From: Chryseobacterium sp. 7
GTDB taxonomy: Bacteria > Bacteroidota > Bacteroidia > Flavobacteriales > Weeksellaceae
Reading direction: 5' to 3'
DNA: 64,000 nt
NCBI RefSeq assembly: GCF_003663845.1
Contig: NZ_RCCA01000001.1
Span: 248,001-312,000 of the forward strand
Both the position numbers and the translations under genes were made by a program. Positions 1 through 7,584 of this stretch are shown here, piece by piece. The notes beneath the pieces are model-generated. The model saw only the letters and a list, made by a program, of their open reading frames with translations, was not told where the DNA came from and ran no database searches. Numbering within the stretch: the first letter of the stretch is position 1; the number at the start of each line of letters is the position of its first letter.

Positions 1-1009
1 CATATTTCCTATCTAAAAGGTCTTTAAAATAGGCTTTTGTTCGCAACATATCATTATCAGCCAATAACTTTTGAAATGCTTGTTTAACCCTGTTAATATT
101 AGGCTTACCTTTCAAATCACGCCAAAATGAGGGCTCTAAATAATTTCCAATCGCTTGTTTTACATTTTCTGCAAGACCTTCTTTTTGGTTTCTGTTATCT
201 GTCAAAATAAAATTATCCATTTTCTCACAAAAATATGCGTACAATTTCTCTATACTCCTATCAGCAAGTAAATCATCAAACTGGGTTATTCCCAATTCTC
301 TTAAATGATTAGACTTTAAAACAATCTCTACCCTCATAATATTAGTATGTAACTGTTTTTGTTTCTTTTTACTGTATACCTTAAATCCAAATTTACTATG
401 TAAGAATTTTACAAAGCCTGTATTAGCATCATTATAGTTACTTGTTGGAGCTTTATAATCATACAACAGAAAATTATAGTTGATATAATGATCTGGATCA
501 TGTTCCACTTTTAAATTGAAACCGAACTCTAGCTCTGTTATGGTCGCATCATTTAAATCCAGTCCCTCAAAAAATTCCTTTAAGGTTTCCAATGCCTGTA
601 AGATCTGCGTATGGTAAAAATCATTATAATTATTATCCTCCAAATGACTGTAATCATCATCACCCCTACTGCTTAAATCATTATGCATTAAATGATTAAA
701 ATACTTATGTATAGAACCCTCTAAAACGGCTATTTTTTCGCTTATTCTTAATTTTAGATTCTCTATATCAGCTATTATAGGATAAGTAGTAAATGAGGCT
801 TTATTTTCCGTTGTTTTCTTTTTCTGCAAAGCTGGAATTTTATTCTTAAATACATCTAACCATTTTTCTACTAAAGTTTTTTCTTTAGATTCTGTAACAT
901 TTGTAGTGATGTGTTTTCTCTGTATTTTAGGAAATTTATCTCCATTAGCATTTAACCACTTTTCTACAACGGTTTTATCTTTGAATTGTAGTTTTATATT
1001 ATCTAACAT
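1..1009 (-). CDS. Replication-initiator-like protein, 3' end cut off by window edge
   Basis: An open frame of about 336 codons runs from an ATG at 1009 to the window edge without a stop, so the C-terminus is missing. The N-terminal 75 residues hold two similar lysine-rich segments (VVEKWLNAN and LVEKWLDVF). A central part (about residues 150-240) has a hydrophobic strand followed by a YDYK segment and then an MRVEIVL strand. The same order (FCFYDKKKL, then MRIELQI) occurs in the Rep-like protein at 10032-11036, and is reminiscent of filamentous-phage gpII/X-type replication proteins. I infer a Rep for a second mobile element lying to the left. It sits downstream of an HTH gene, as in the other element. 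The family assignment is tentative because overall identity between the two is low. Confidence 0.5.
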   Translation of the reverse strand, partial: MLDNIKLQFKDKTVVEKWLNANGDKFPKIQRKHITTNVTESKEKTLVEKWLDVFKNKIPALQKKKTTENKASFTTYPIIADIENLKLRISEKIAVLEGSIHKYFNHLMHNDLSSRGDDDYSHLEDNNYNDFYHTQILQALETLKEFFEGLDLNDATITELEFGFNLKVEHDPDHYINYNFLLYDYKAPTSNYNDANTGFVKFLHSKFGFKVYSKKKQKQLHTNIMRVEIVLKSNHLRELGITQFDDLLADRSIEKLYAYFCEKMDNFILTDNRNQKEGLAENVKQAIGNYLEPSFWRDLKGKPNINRVKQAFQKLLADNDMLRTKAYFKDLLDRKY

Positions 1010-1060
1010 TTTAAGCAGTTTTAAGGTTATATAAAAAATTCACATCACTATTTTTAATGA

Positions 1061-1236
1061 AAACAGGAGCATTAGCTCCCGTTTCTTTTAATTCGTTTAA
1101 ATATATATGCCTGAACATAATTGTTTAATTTTTAGGCAATAGAAACCCTATACAAAGGGATTTTCCATTGCAGATTATAGACTAACTTTAAAATTTTCGT
1201 TTTAAAGTCTGAAAGTGCCTAGAATGTTCAGACTTT
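1061..1236. other. Hairpin-rich stretch between HTH and Rep-like genes
   Basis: The 347-bp gap 1010-1356 has no gene. It holds three inverted repeats: GGAGC/GCTCC with flanking AAAC/GTTT (1061-1084), GCAAT..CCCT/AGGG..ATTGC (1136-1171) and a perfect 10-bp stem AAAGTCTGAA/TTCAGACTTT (1204-1213 with 1227-1236). They could be terminators, a structured leader, or a double-strand origin for the adjacent Rep-like protein. Which of these cannot be decided from sequence. Confidence 0.45.
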
Positions 1237-1356
1237 TATTGATTGTAACTCTAAAACCTCATATTATATCAGGCTTAGAATAATTTGTTAAGATTTTATT
1301 CATAATATTTCATTTGATTTTGGTGTATTAATTAAAATTTGTTTGTTCAAAACATG

Positions 1357-1683
1357 TTAAGCGTTACAAAACTTCCCTGAATTACTAATAAAATTCAACA
1401 CATCACTTTTTTTGTAAAGATAATTTCTCCCTGATTTACCAAAAGGTTTTAGAATACCCTTTTTACGCCAATCAATAATAGTAGGTCTTGACTTTCTCGT
1501 AATCTTACATACTTCATTCGTTAATAAATATTCTTCTTCCGCATTTGAAGATACTTTTTCAATACTTTCTATTTTAGAAAGAATTACATTCATTTTCTCG
1601 TCAGAAGTATTCACTGAAGAGAAAGCTGCTAAGAACTGTGTAAGCGCAGTAATAACATTTGAATTTTCAATGTTTTTGTTCAT
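1357..1683 (-). CDS. Helix-turn-helix (excisionase-type) DNA-binding protein
   Basis: This 108-residue protein has a C-terminal HTH_17/excisionase-like domain (about residues 50-102): LTNEVCKITRKSRPTI gives the helix-turn-helix, followed by the wing GRNYLYKKSDVLNFI. The N-terminal half is helical and polar. Small proteins of this kind commonly act as excisionases or as regulators of replication and transfer genes in Bacteroidetes mobile elements. It lies upstream of, and in the same orientation as, the Rep-like gene ending at the window edge, mirroring the HTH-Rep order at 11651-10032. No integrase is seen beside it inside the window. Confidence 0.7.
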   Translation of the reverse strand: MNKNIENSNVITALTQFLAAFSSVNTSDEKMNVILSKIESIEKVSSNAEEEYLLTNEVCKITRKSRPTIIDWRKKGILKPFGKSGRNYLYKKSDVLNFISNSGKFCNA

Positions 1684-1739
1684 TTTTATATTATTTTATT
1701 TATTAATTATCATTACATAATAAATTTTTGGGTATAAAA

Positions 1740-1766
1740 AAAGACCCTCTCATTCAAAAGGTCTTT
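1740..1766 (-). terminator. Rho-independent terminator
   Basis: AAAGACC (1740-1746) pairs with GGTCTTT (1760-1766). On the minus strand the stem is followed by a run of seven T. No minus-strand gene is visible directly upstream of it, so the transcript it ends is unknown. Confidence 0.55.
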
Positions 1767-1883
1767 AATCTATCTTAAATTTTATATCTATTATTCTTTT
1801 TCTACTATAATTTAATTCAATTTTTACTTTAAGAACATAATTCTCTGTTAGACAATAAAACCATCAATTATCGTCTTTAAAGC

Positions 1884-1924
1884 AAAAAACCTATCAATGC
1901 TAATGTAACATTCATAGGTTTTTT
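1884..1924. terminator. Symmetric hairpin terminator
   Basis: AAAAAACCTAT (1884-1894) pairs perfectly with ATAGGTTTTTT (1914-1924). It has T-runs on both strands and could work in either direction. It lies in the gene-free stretch 1684-2711. Confidence 0.55.
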
Positions 1925-2132
1925 ACATTATTTTGATTTTTATTCATCAAAATAATTAATGAAAGTCAAGTTATATTATCCATTTGATAAAGAATAATTT
2001 TTAACCTTCTAATTGTCATATTATCAAAAACCATGCCAAAATTATATTATTTATGAACGCCTAGATTTTATTTTACACTTTCTTTGAAAAACATTACATT
2101 ATATGAATACAACACATTTAAGTTAACTCTGC

Positions 2133-2162
2133 TTGTAATAATAGAAAAATTCCTTATTTTTG
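2133..2162 (+). promoter_or_regulatory. Bacteroidetes-type promoter without a following ORF
   Basis: TTG at 2133-2135 and TATTTTTG at 2155-2162 are separated by exactly 19 nt, the spacing of the Bacteroidetes primary sigma consensus. No open reading frame follows. The next feature is a plus-strand terminator at 2315-2350, which suggests a short non-coding transcript. Confidence 0.55.
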
Positions 2163-2287
2163 CAAACACATATTTCTTTAGAGAATTAAGATCAAACTAA
2201 GGCATAAGTCCCCAAAATGTCCCCAATTCATAAAAGAAAAATGTAAATTATTGAATATTAATTAAATAGGTCGTTGGGTGATATTCC

Positions 2288-2299
2288 CCTATAGGCTAC
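2288..2299 (+). repeat. Left attachment-site core (attL)
   Basis: CCTATAGGCTAC is repeated at 13175-13186. The first eight bases are a palindrome. The wider left copy, ATTCCCCTATAGGCTACT (2283-2300), matches the 3' end of the local tRNA-Glu genes at 16 of 18 bases. Confidence 0.6.
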
Positions 2300-2314
2300 T
2301 AAACTACACCCCTC

Positions 2315-2350
2315 AATCCCTGATCAATACAAGGTTCAGGGATTTTTTCA
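2315..2350 (+). terminator. Intrinsic terminator after the left attachment core
   Basis: AATCCCTGA (2315-2323) pairs with TTCAGGGATT (2335-2344), followed by T residues. It closes the candidate ncRNA. A diverged copy lies at 13201-13231. Confidence 0.6.
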
Positions 2351-2361
2351 CCCCAAAAGTC

Positions 2362-2402
2362 AACGGAATCTCCACGAAATTTTAAAAGAACTCTCATACA
2401 CG
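2362..2402. repeat. Left subterminal repeats, possible integrase arm sites
   Basis: AACGGAATCTCCACGAAA resembles ACGGAACATCTACGAAA at about 13043-13059 in direct orientation. CTCTCATACACG (2391-2402) is inverted as CGTGTATGGGGAG at 13070-13082. Such end-specific repeats are typical of integrase arm-binding sites; this role is inferred. Confidence 0.4.
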
Positions 2403-2571
2403 CTTTGTACAAGGCGAATTTCGAAAATCTTTTTGATTTCTAAAATTTTCCTTTCCTTTTGTTACCTTTTTGTTTTTGAAATTGGTTTGGAAATATTTTC
2501 TAGCTCTCAGCCTTGAAATCCTCTGAAATTTCTTCTTTTTCAGAAAAGGAACAATCTCCATTGAAAAACAA

Positions 2572-2596
2572 AAAACAGGCTAAAATAAGCCTGTTT
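2572..2596 (-). terminator. Terminator of the cargo cluster
   Basis: AAACAGGCT pairs with AGCCTGTTT (2573-2581 and 2588-2596). On the minus strand it is followed by TTTTTGTTTTT. It lies about 115 bp after the stop of the immunity gene at 2712 and probably ends the cargo transcript. Confidence 0.65.
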
Positions 2597-2711
2597 CTGT
2601 TTGTTTTTTTGAAGATTTTCTTTTTCAAACTACGGTGTTCAAAACTTTCCAACCTCCCGTTGGTGATAGTCCACCAACAAAACAGATTGAATATTGTTGT
2701 TTTTGCCTTCA

Positions 2712-3221
2712 CTATTCAAAGTCTGGATAAACAAAATTAAATTTCCCTGTCTTTATCCTTTCAACAATAGCAAATGGTGGCATGACAATGCCGATTTCTG
2801 CTTTTCGATTTTCTCCTTCAAGTCTCCCAACAATTGTAAAATCGATATCATTGATATTCCAAACAAACCAATTTTCAGAAATTTCCAATGGTTTTTCACC
2901 AACCTTAACACCATAATCATTCGTATCCCTAAATAAAATAGCTTTTATATTAGGATAAACAATACTTTTTCCTTCTTGAATAAAAAGTTTTTGCTTCACT
3001 CCAATATTTATCATAGTATGTGCATGAAAATCAATCTCACTTGAAAGTAGCTCACTCCAATCTGGTTGTACATTACTCAAATATTCTTTTTTGAAGGAAC
3101 GTATGACATCACTATTTAATTGCGTCAAATCATTTGCTATATATTGAAAATATTTCTTGTTTCCATTGTCTAATGTCACTGAGAATATATCTCCAATCTC
3201 TGTTTTTATTCTTTTTGCCAT
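2712..3221 (-). CDS. Imm26-like immunity protein
   Basis: This is a 169-residue cytoplasmic protein without a signal peptide. Its N-terminus (RIKTEIGDIFSVTLDNGNK, residues 4-22) has the GDIF(S) beta-strand opening of Imm26-type immunity proteins, which protect against polymorphic nuclease toxins. It starts 6 bp after the stop of the GIY-YIG toxin gene at 3228 on the same strand, the standard toxin-immunity order, and is the last gene of the cluster. I infer that it neutralises that toxin inside the producer. Family membership rests on the N-terminal motif and context. Another Imm family with a similar SH3-like start is possible. Confidence 0.65.
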   Translation of the reverse strand: MAKRIKTEIGDIFSVTLDNGNKKYFQYIANDLTQLNSDVIRSFKKEYLSNVQPDWSELLSSEIDFHAHTMINIGVKQKLFIQEGKSIVYPNIKAILFRDTNDYGVKVGEKPLEISENWFVWNINDIDFTIVGRLEGENRKAEIGIVMPPFAIVERIKTGKFNFVYPDFE

Positions 3222-3227
3222 TTTATT

Positions 3228-4493
3228 TTAAGGTGTTGCAACACCAAAACTACTCCAATATTTTGGTGCTATTGAATTTATTTTATTTATTAATTGTCCT
3301 CCATTTTTTTGTAGACCATATTGATTAATTAAGTTTTGTTCTGCGACACGTGCTTGTTGCAATGTCATGCCAGAAGCTCCTTTTATTTGTCTAAAGAAAA
3401 GATTACCTTTTTCACCTCCTTCTGCAGCATGCTGTGCAAATCGAGTAGCAAAAGGTTGACTTGTCCTGCCAACATATTTTACTTCTCCTGCCGCATTTAC
3501 TCCTTCATAGAGTCCATGCAACTTCTCTGTTGCCTCCGTTGCAAGTGTTGCCCTCCTGATTATGGCATTCAAAGCACCTCCTGTAACAGCACCCACAACA
3601 GCATCTTGTACCAACGGATTTTCAGCAACAAGTGATTGAAGTTGAGTTTTTCCTCTTGAATCAGGAATTGAACTTATTGTTGAAGCATTGGAGTCTCCAA
3701 ACATTGCAATGCTTAATCCTGGTGCTGAATCACCTGCATGAATCAATGGGTCTAAGTTTGGAACTACTCCCAATCCTCCCAATAAAGAATTGTTAGTATA
3801 ATCATTTGGACCGCCCGGACCTAATGCTGTTGTAGATCCATCTGCTGCTGTATATGTTCCGGATTTTCCTAAATAAGTTTCATTTGCTCCTGCTGTTGAT
3901 TGACTTGTGGCATTGGGATTCCAATAAACACTGTTTGTTTCCCTGTTATGCACCCAATCAAACGCTGCTCTTCCGTCAGGGTCAATATTGCTTATTGGAT
4001 TGTTGTACACAATATGATAGGGAGACCAACTCGGAAATTCTTCACTCAATGGGTCAGGACTTATCCAACGTCCTGCTGTATCCAAATACGGCTGTGCATC
4101 AGGGTCACTCAAATCAATCTCCCTAAATTCTGTGATAGCTCTTGTTTTCCTGTTGAATCGCACAGAGCCAATCTTCACAATACTATCCATGTCGTGAAAT
4201 TCAAGGTACTTTCCCTTGCTAAGCGTTGCTATCTTTGGATAGTACCCATATTTAGCAAAAGGATTTCCAATGGCAATATTTTTTCTACGCCTTTCTGCTT
4301 CCTTTGGCGTCAAGGAATCCCTTGTTTTCAAAACTTCGTCCATGTAAGGACGGCTACGCTCTTCTTTGGTCAGCTTGACAGGATTTACCCATTTCTTCTC
4401 TGTTTTCTGTCTTGTTGTAGAGGTCTGTTTCTTCGTCTGCGCTTGTAAAAATCCTGCCAATATGGCAAAGATAATCAATAAACATTTTCTCAT
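3228..4493 (-). CDS. Short secreted Rhs-core polymorphic toxin with GIY-YIG nuclease tip
   Basis: This 421-residue protein has a Sec signal peptide (1-19, ending LQAQ). Residues 115-174 contain the Rhs-associated core: REIDLSDPDAQPYLDTAGRW, then DPLSEEFPSWSPY and YNNPISNIDPDG. A glycine/serine-rich variable linker follows. The C-terminal 95 residues match a GIY-YIG (URI) nuclease: GLYEG (327-331), KYVGRT (339-344), R351, H355, E385 in AEQNLI, and N403/N406. The long YD-repeat shell of normal Rhs toxins is absent; only the last repeat core remains. It lies 3 bp after a transglutaminase-fold gene and 6 bp before an Imm26-like gene. I infer DNA or RNA cleavage in a competitor. How such a short protein is delivered is unclear. 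Confidence 0.75.
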   Translation of the reverse strand: MRKCLLIIFAILAGFLQAQTKKQTSTTRQKTEKKWVNPVKLTKEERSRPYMDEVLKTRDSLTPKEAERRRKNIAIGNPFAKYGYYPKIATLSKGKYLEFHDMDSIVKIGSVRFNRKTRAITEFREIDLSDPDAQPYLDTAGRWISPDPLSEEFPSWSPYHIVYNNPISNIDPDGRAAFDWVHNRETNSVYWNPNATSQSTAGANETYLGKSGTYTAADGSTTALGPGGPNDYTNNSLLGGLGVVPNLDPLIHAGDSAPGLSIAMFGDSNASTISSIPDSRGKTQLQSLVAENPLVQDAVVGAVTGGALNAIIRRATLATEATEKLHGLYEGVNAAGEVKYVGRTSQPFATRFAQHAAEGGEKGNLFFRQIKGASGMTLQQARVAEQNLINQYGLQKNGGQLINKINSIAPKYWSSFGVATP

Positions 4494-4496
4494 TTG

Positions 4497-5615
4497 TTAT
4501 TTTGTAAAGTTATCTAATAATTTTTTGTCTTCAAATTTTTCTCTTTCGGTCTTCAATGAAACCAGCCAATCCAAATACATTTCCTCAGGCATTTGACGAT
4601 AACCAATATCATATATATGCCCGTATTCCTTGTTCATCAGCTCAAAAAGTTCTTTGGCTTTGGGGTCTTTTTCCTGAATGATTTGCAGGTTTTGAGGATT
4701 GTTGGATTTCAGATTATAAAAATCCATCAGCTTTGTAAACTGCTCTTTGTGGGTTTCAGCCTTCAAGATAAGTGCTTTGGCAAAATTAGGATAAACACCT
4801 AATGCCCTGTTGAGTGTCTTCAAAACAAATTCTCCATCATTGCCTGGAAAACTTCGGTTGTAAGCCTGTGCCAAATCAAACAGGCATAATGCAAGACTTT
4901 CTTTATTGCTCAGGGCTTTCATAAACACACCATTTTTGATGGCATCCAAATGAATGTAACCCGAAGCTGTCAGCCAAGCATCAATCGGAAAAATTCCACT
5001 CGTAAGCTCCGTATTGTACCAACCTCCTGCTTTGATGTTGTGCTTGATGTACACATGGTTCGGTGCTAACGCCAAATTAGCATCTGCTCCGATTTCTTCT
5101 GTCAGAATCTTGTACAGATACGGCATTGAATTACAGTTCCCCTTTTTGGTTGCCAATAGTTTTGACACAAAAAGATTGGTGATATCATTATGACCGAACA
5201 CATCTGTGAAATCATAAGTGAAAGGTTTGTACTGTATCACGGTATCTTTGTATTTGACAGGCAGGGTCTGACACATAATCGAATACACCGTTGCATACTT
5301 GCTCACTTTGTCTTTGTCAGATTCTTTGTAAGTCAAATCTCTGCTTTGAAGAACGGAAGTGGCAAAATGCTTTAAAAAGTTGATTTCTTCGTTCAATTTA
5401 TCGAAGTCTAATTTCCCTTGATAATATGCATTTTCAACACTGAAAACGGCTTCTTTGAAGCTGTACGGCTGTTTGTCATTGAGCATATTGTCAATGGTCT
5501 GATACGAGTCATTGTAAAACTGATTGTTTTGTGCCTTGACAGTTCCTGAGACAAGCCATGCAATGAGTAAGGCTGAAAGGAACAAAGTTCTGTTTAGTAA
5601 AAATCTTTTCATCAT
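4497..5615 (-). CDS. Secreted transglutaminase-fold protein (cargo paralogue 2)
   Basis: This 372-residue protein has an N-terminal signal peptide (about 1-29, ending TVKAQ). A papain/transglutaminase-like core is suggested by KKGNCNSMPYLYK (C161), LALAPNHVYIKH (H187) and YNTELTSG (E203). The strand-Cys, Asn-His and Thr-Glu order fits a Cys-His-Asp/Glu triad. The C-terminal third is helical with TPR-like character (FDLAQAYNR, ALGVYPNFAKALIL). It is a paralogue of the gene at 5612-7093 and overlaps it by 4 bp. It precedes the toxin gene by 3 bp, so the three are almost surely co-translated. A role in processing, crosslinking or export of the toxin is a guess from context. No function is established. 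Confidence 0.6.
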   Translation of the reverse strand: MMKRFLLNRTLFLSALLIAWLVSGTVKAQNNQFYNDSYQTIDNMLNDKQPYSFKEAVFSVENAYYQGKLDFDKLNEEINFLKHFATSVLQSRDLTYKESDKDKVSKYATVYSIMCQTLPVKYKDTVIQYKPFTYDFTDVFGHNDITNLFVSKLLATKKGNCNSMPYLYKILTEEIGADANLALAPNHVYIKHNIKAGGWYNTELTSGIFPIDAWLTASGYIHLDAIKNGVFMKALSNKESLALCLFDLAQAYNRSFPGNDGEFVLKTLNRALGVYPNFAKALILKAETHKEQFTKLMDFYNLKSNNPQNLQIIQEKDPKAKELFELMNKEYGHIYDIGYRQMPEEMYLDWLVSLKTEREKFEDKKLLDNFTK

Positions 5616-7093
5616 AATTTATTAGGGTCAATCGGGAAATATTTAGGCTTTTCATCTTTTTTCTTCTGTTCCTGTGCCTTCTTCACAGCTTCCTGCTGTT
5701 GTTTTTCTTTTTGTTTTTGAAGTTGGTACAAACGCATTTTTTCTGCTAACGCATCACTCTCCTGCTTGTTCTTTTCGGTTTTAAGTCCTTTGAGCCATGA
5801 TTCATAAGCATCTGAAGGCATTTCAGCATAACCCAGTTCATCAATCCTTTTGTTTTGTTCTTGGAGCTGTTGAAGCAGCTCATTGGCTTTGGGAAAATAT
5901 CCTGCTCTTTCAATGTCTCTTTTATCTTGAGGATTGATGCCCAATCTTTTTAATCCTGACAAAAGTCTTACCTGCTCAACATTTGCTTTCTCTGTATTGG
6001 GAGCAATTCCGTTGGGGTACAGTTCCAGTGCCTTGTCTATGACCTTGTTTACAAACTCATCATAACCGAACTTGCGAACGTATCCTCTTGCCAAATCAAA
6101 ATACGCCATTCCAAGGAGTTCCTTTTTAGTCAGGTTCTCCATATATATTTTGCTTTGTAAGGCTTCGGATTTGATATAGCCTGATTCAAGTAGTGAGGTA
6201 TCTGTTGAAAACATTCCGTTGGTAAGTTCAATGTTCCTGTATTGTCCTTCATCATCCATAAAACGAACATAGGAGTGGTTCGGTGCTAATGACAGGTAAG
6301 CTTCCGTTCCCATTGCTTCTGCAAGCATCAGGTAGTATTGGGGCATTGAATGACATTGTCCTGAACCTGTTTTTAACAATTTGGAAACAAACATCTTGCT
6401 CCAATCCTTTTCACCCATGTAATCATTAAAATCATACTCAAAAGCTTTGTGAATTGTTCCTCCCAGATTCATGTCCTTAGAAAAATATTCAAACAGCATC
6501 AGGTTTTTGGAAACATGGCTCTCGGTGTCCTGTTTTCTTTCACGCATTTTTTGTAACAATTGCTTGGCTGTTTTTTGGATTCCTGATTTTAGCTTGGATA
6601 TATCCTGCTTGTTGTCATAAAAAGCATTTTCTACAGTGAAATTAACATCTGTCAGGGAATAGTTGTTGGAATCCATTGCTGTGAGCTTGTTGTAGGCATC
6701 ATTATATGCCTGTGTTCCTGATTTTCCTGAGAGTGAGGGCAAATCAAAAGACATTTTTCTGCCATTATCTACCCAACTACGGAATTGCATTTCCTGAACT
6801 TCTGCCATGTCCCGATCTATTTCACGCAAAAAAGCATCATTTTGTGTTCTTCTTTGTGCTTCATAGGTATTGTGTTGTCCGACTGAGTTCGAGGTTTTTT
6901 GATATGTACTCGGCATTGAGGGGGCATAATTTCTTTGGGAGTTCCTACCGTTCATGGGACTGCCGTACACAGAACTGGAATAGTTGCCCAAGCTATTTGC
7001 CTGTGGTCTGGAAACAGTTGGTAATTGAGGAATTTGCGTAAATCCAAATTGAGAAATACACAAGGAGAATGCGGTAAAATAAATTTTTCGCAT
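5612..7093 (-). CDS. Secreted transglutaminase-fold protein (cargo paralogue 1)
   Basis: The chosen start at 7093 gives a signal peptide (MRKIYFTAFSLCISQFGFTQ); an in-frame ATG 14 codons upstream (7135) would bury it. The protein has 493 residues. A Ser/Tyr/Asn-rich linker is followed by the same core as the next gene: GSGQCHSMPQYY (C247), LSLAPNHSYVRF (H273) and NIELTNG (E289). A TPR-like helical part follows, then a Lys/Gln-rich coiled tail ending near PIDPNKL. The two paralogues share the C-terminal motif AEMPSDAYESWLKGLKTE / RQMPEEMYLDWLVSLKTE. The upstream gap to the small lipoprotein gene (7094-7231) contains TAGATTTG on the minus strand (7190-7197), a possible secondary promoter. Function unknown. 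Confidence 0.6.
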   Translation of the reverse strand: MRKIYFTAFSLCISQFGFTQIPQLPTVSRPQANSLGNYSSSVYGSPMNGRNSQRNYAPSMPSTYQKTSNSVGQHNTYEAQRRTQNDAFLREIDRDMAEVQEMQFRSWVDNGRKMSFDLPSLSGKSGTQAYNDAYNKLTAMDSNNYSLTDVNFTVENAFYDNKQDISKLKSGIQKTAKQLLQKMRERKQDTESHVSKNLMLFEYFSKDMNLGGTIHKAFEYDFNDYMGEKDWSKMFVSKLLKTGSGQCHSMPQYYLMLAEAMGTEAYLSLAPNHSYVRFMDDEGQYRNIELTNGMFSTDTSLLESGYIKSEALQSKIYMENLTKKELLGMAYFDLARGYVRKFGYDEFVNKVIDKALELYPNGIAPNTEKANVEQVRLLSGLKRLGINPQDKRDIERAGYFPKANELLQQLQEQNKRIDELGYAEMPSDAYESWLKGLKTEKNKQESDALAEKMRLYQLQKQKEKQQQEAVKKAQEQKKKDEKPKYFPIDPNKL

Positions 7094-7231
7094 GGCATTT
7101 GTTGTTTTTAATGGTTGCAATTTAGAAAAAATCATTGATTCACCGTATAGGGGCTTTTCCCATATTTTGAACCTAAATCATATCTTTGACAAATCTACAG
7201 CTGTAAAGCGTCAAAACTAGAGTGTTTTATT

Positions 7232-7573
7232 TTATTTTTGATCCAGCCCCACTACCTTGAACTTGAAGCCTATTAATCTGTTTGATTTGTCATAAATAAA
7301 CACATTGTTTTGGTATGATATATTCATTCCTTTGTTGAATTTGAAATCATCTGAAAATAAATCATCAATTAACAATACGTTGCAGTCAAAATAAACACTG
7401 TCTAATTCCTGACCATTGTCAGAAAAGGGAGAAATTTTGCTGATTGCAAGGTTCTGAACCTCTACCTTGTTTTCAAATATACTCTTTAAATCATAGTCTA
7501 CCTGTTCTATGGTTGTTCTTTTGGAGCAGGAGAGCAATAACATTGAAGCCAAAAATAAGTATGTTATTTTCAT
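7232..7573 (-). CDS. Small lipoprotein, function unknown
   Basis: This 113-residue protein has a type II signal peptide with lipobox LLLSC (Cys16), so it is predicted to be anchored in a membrane. The mature part is about 97 residues of alternating strand (YFDCNVLLIDDLF, VFIYDKSNRLIGFKFKV) without recognisable domain. It starts 11 bp after the stop of the Ivy-domain lipoprotein and is in the cargo cluster. I do not recognise the family. A membrane-anchored partner or periplasmic immunity factor is possible from context only. Confidence 0.55.
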   Translation of the reverse strand: MKITYLFLASMLLLSCSKRTTIEQVDYDLKSIFENKVEVQNLAISKISPFSDNGQELDSVYFDCNVLLIDDLFSDDFKFNKGMNISYQNNVFIYDKSNRLIGFKFKVVGLDQK

Positions 7574-7584
7574 GTCAAAACGTA

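Larger units (their letters stand above)
2169..2350 (+). ncRNA. Candidate small non-coding RNA, about 180 nt, at the integration site
   Basis: The region runs from a consensus promoter (2133-2162) to an intrinsic terminator, with no ORF between. It contains two direct GTCCCC motifs (2208-2213, 2219-2224) and a stem ATAGG..GGG/CCC..CCTAT (about 2267-2293). The attachment core CCTATAGGCTAC is in its 3' part, and the right end of the element carries the same core followed by an analogous terminator. This looks like integration into the 3' end of an RNA gene, with the element supplying a replacement 3' end. I cannot assign it to a known family; a 6S-like RNA is one possibility, unproven. Confidence 0.35.

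Noticed and set aside
2264..2299. A tRNA gene at the left attachment site
   Set aside because: Only the last 18 bases look like tRNA-Glu. No TTCGA loop, anticodon arm or D arm can be drawn upstream.
2500..2740. Short overlapping frames on both strands right of the attachment site
   Set aside because: They are low-complexity Phe/Lys frames over a terminator, without start context.
3900..4448. A 182-codon plus-strand frame opposite the toxin gene
   Set aside because: Composition is a mirror of the real gene (Cys/Phe-rich) and no signal or domain is present.
7181..7188. Plus-strand TATCTTTG promoter box near 7181
   Set aside because: No plus-strand gene or terminator follows; likely chance in AT-rich DNA.
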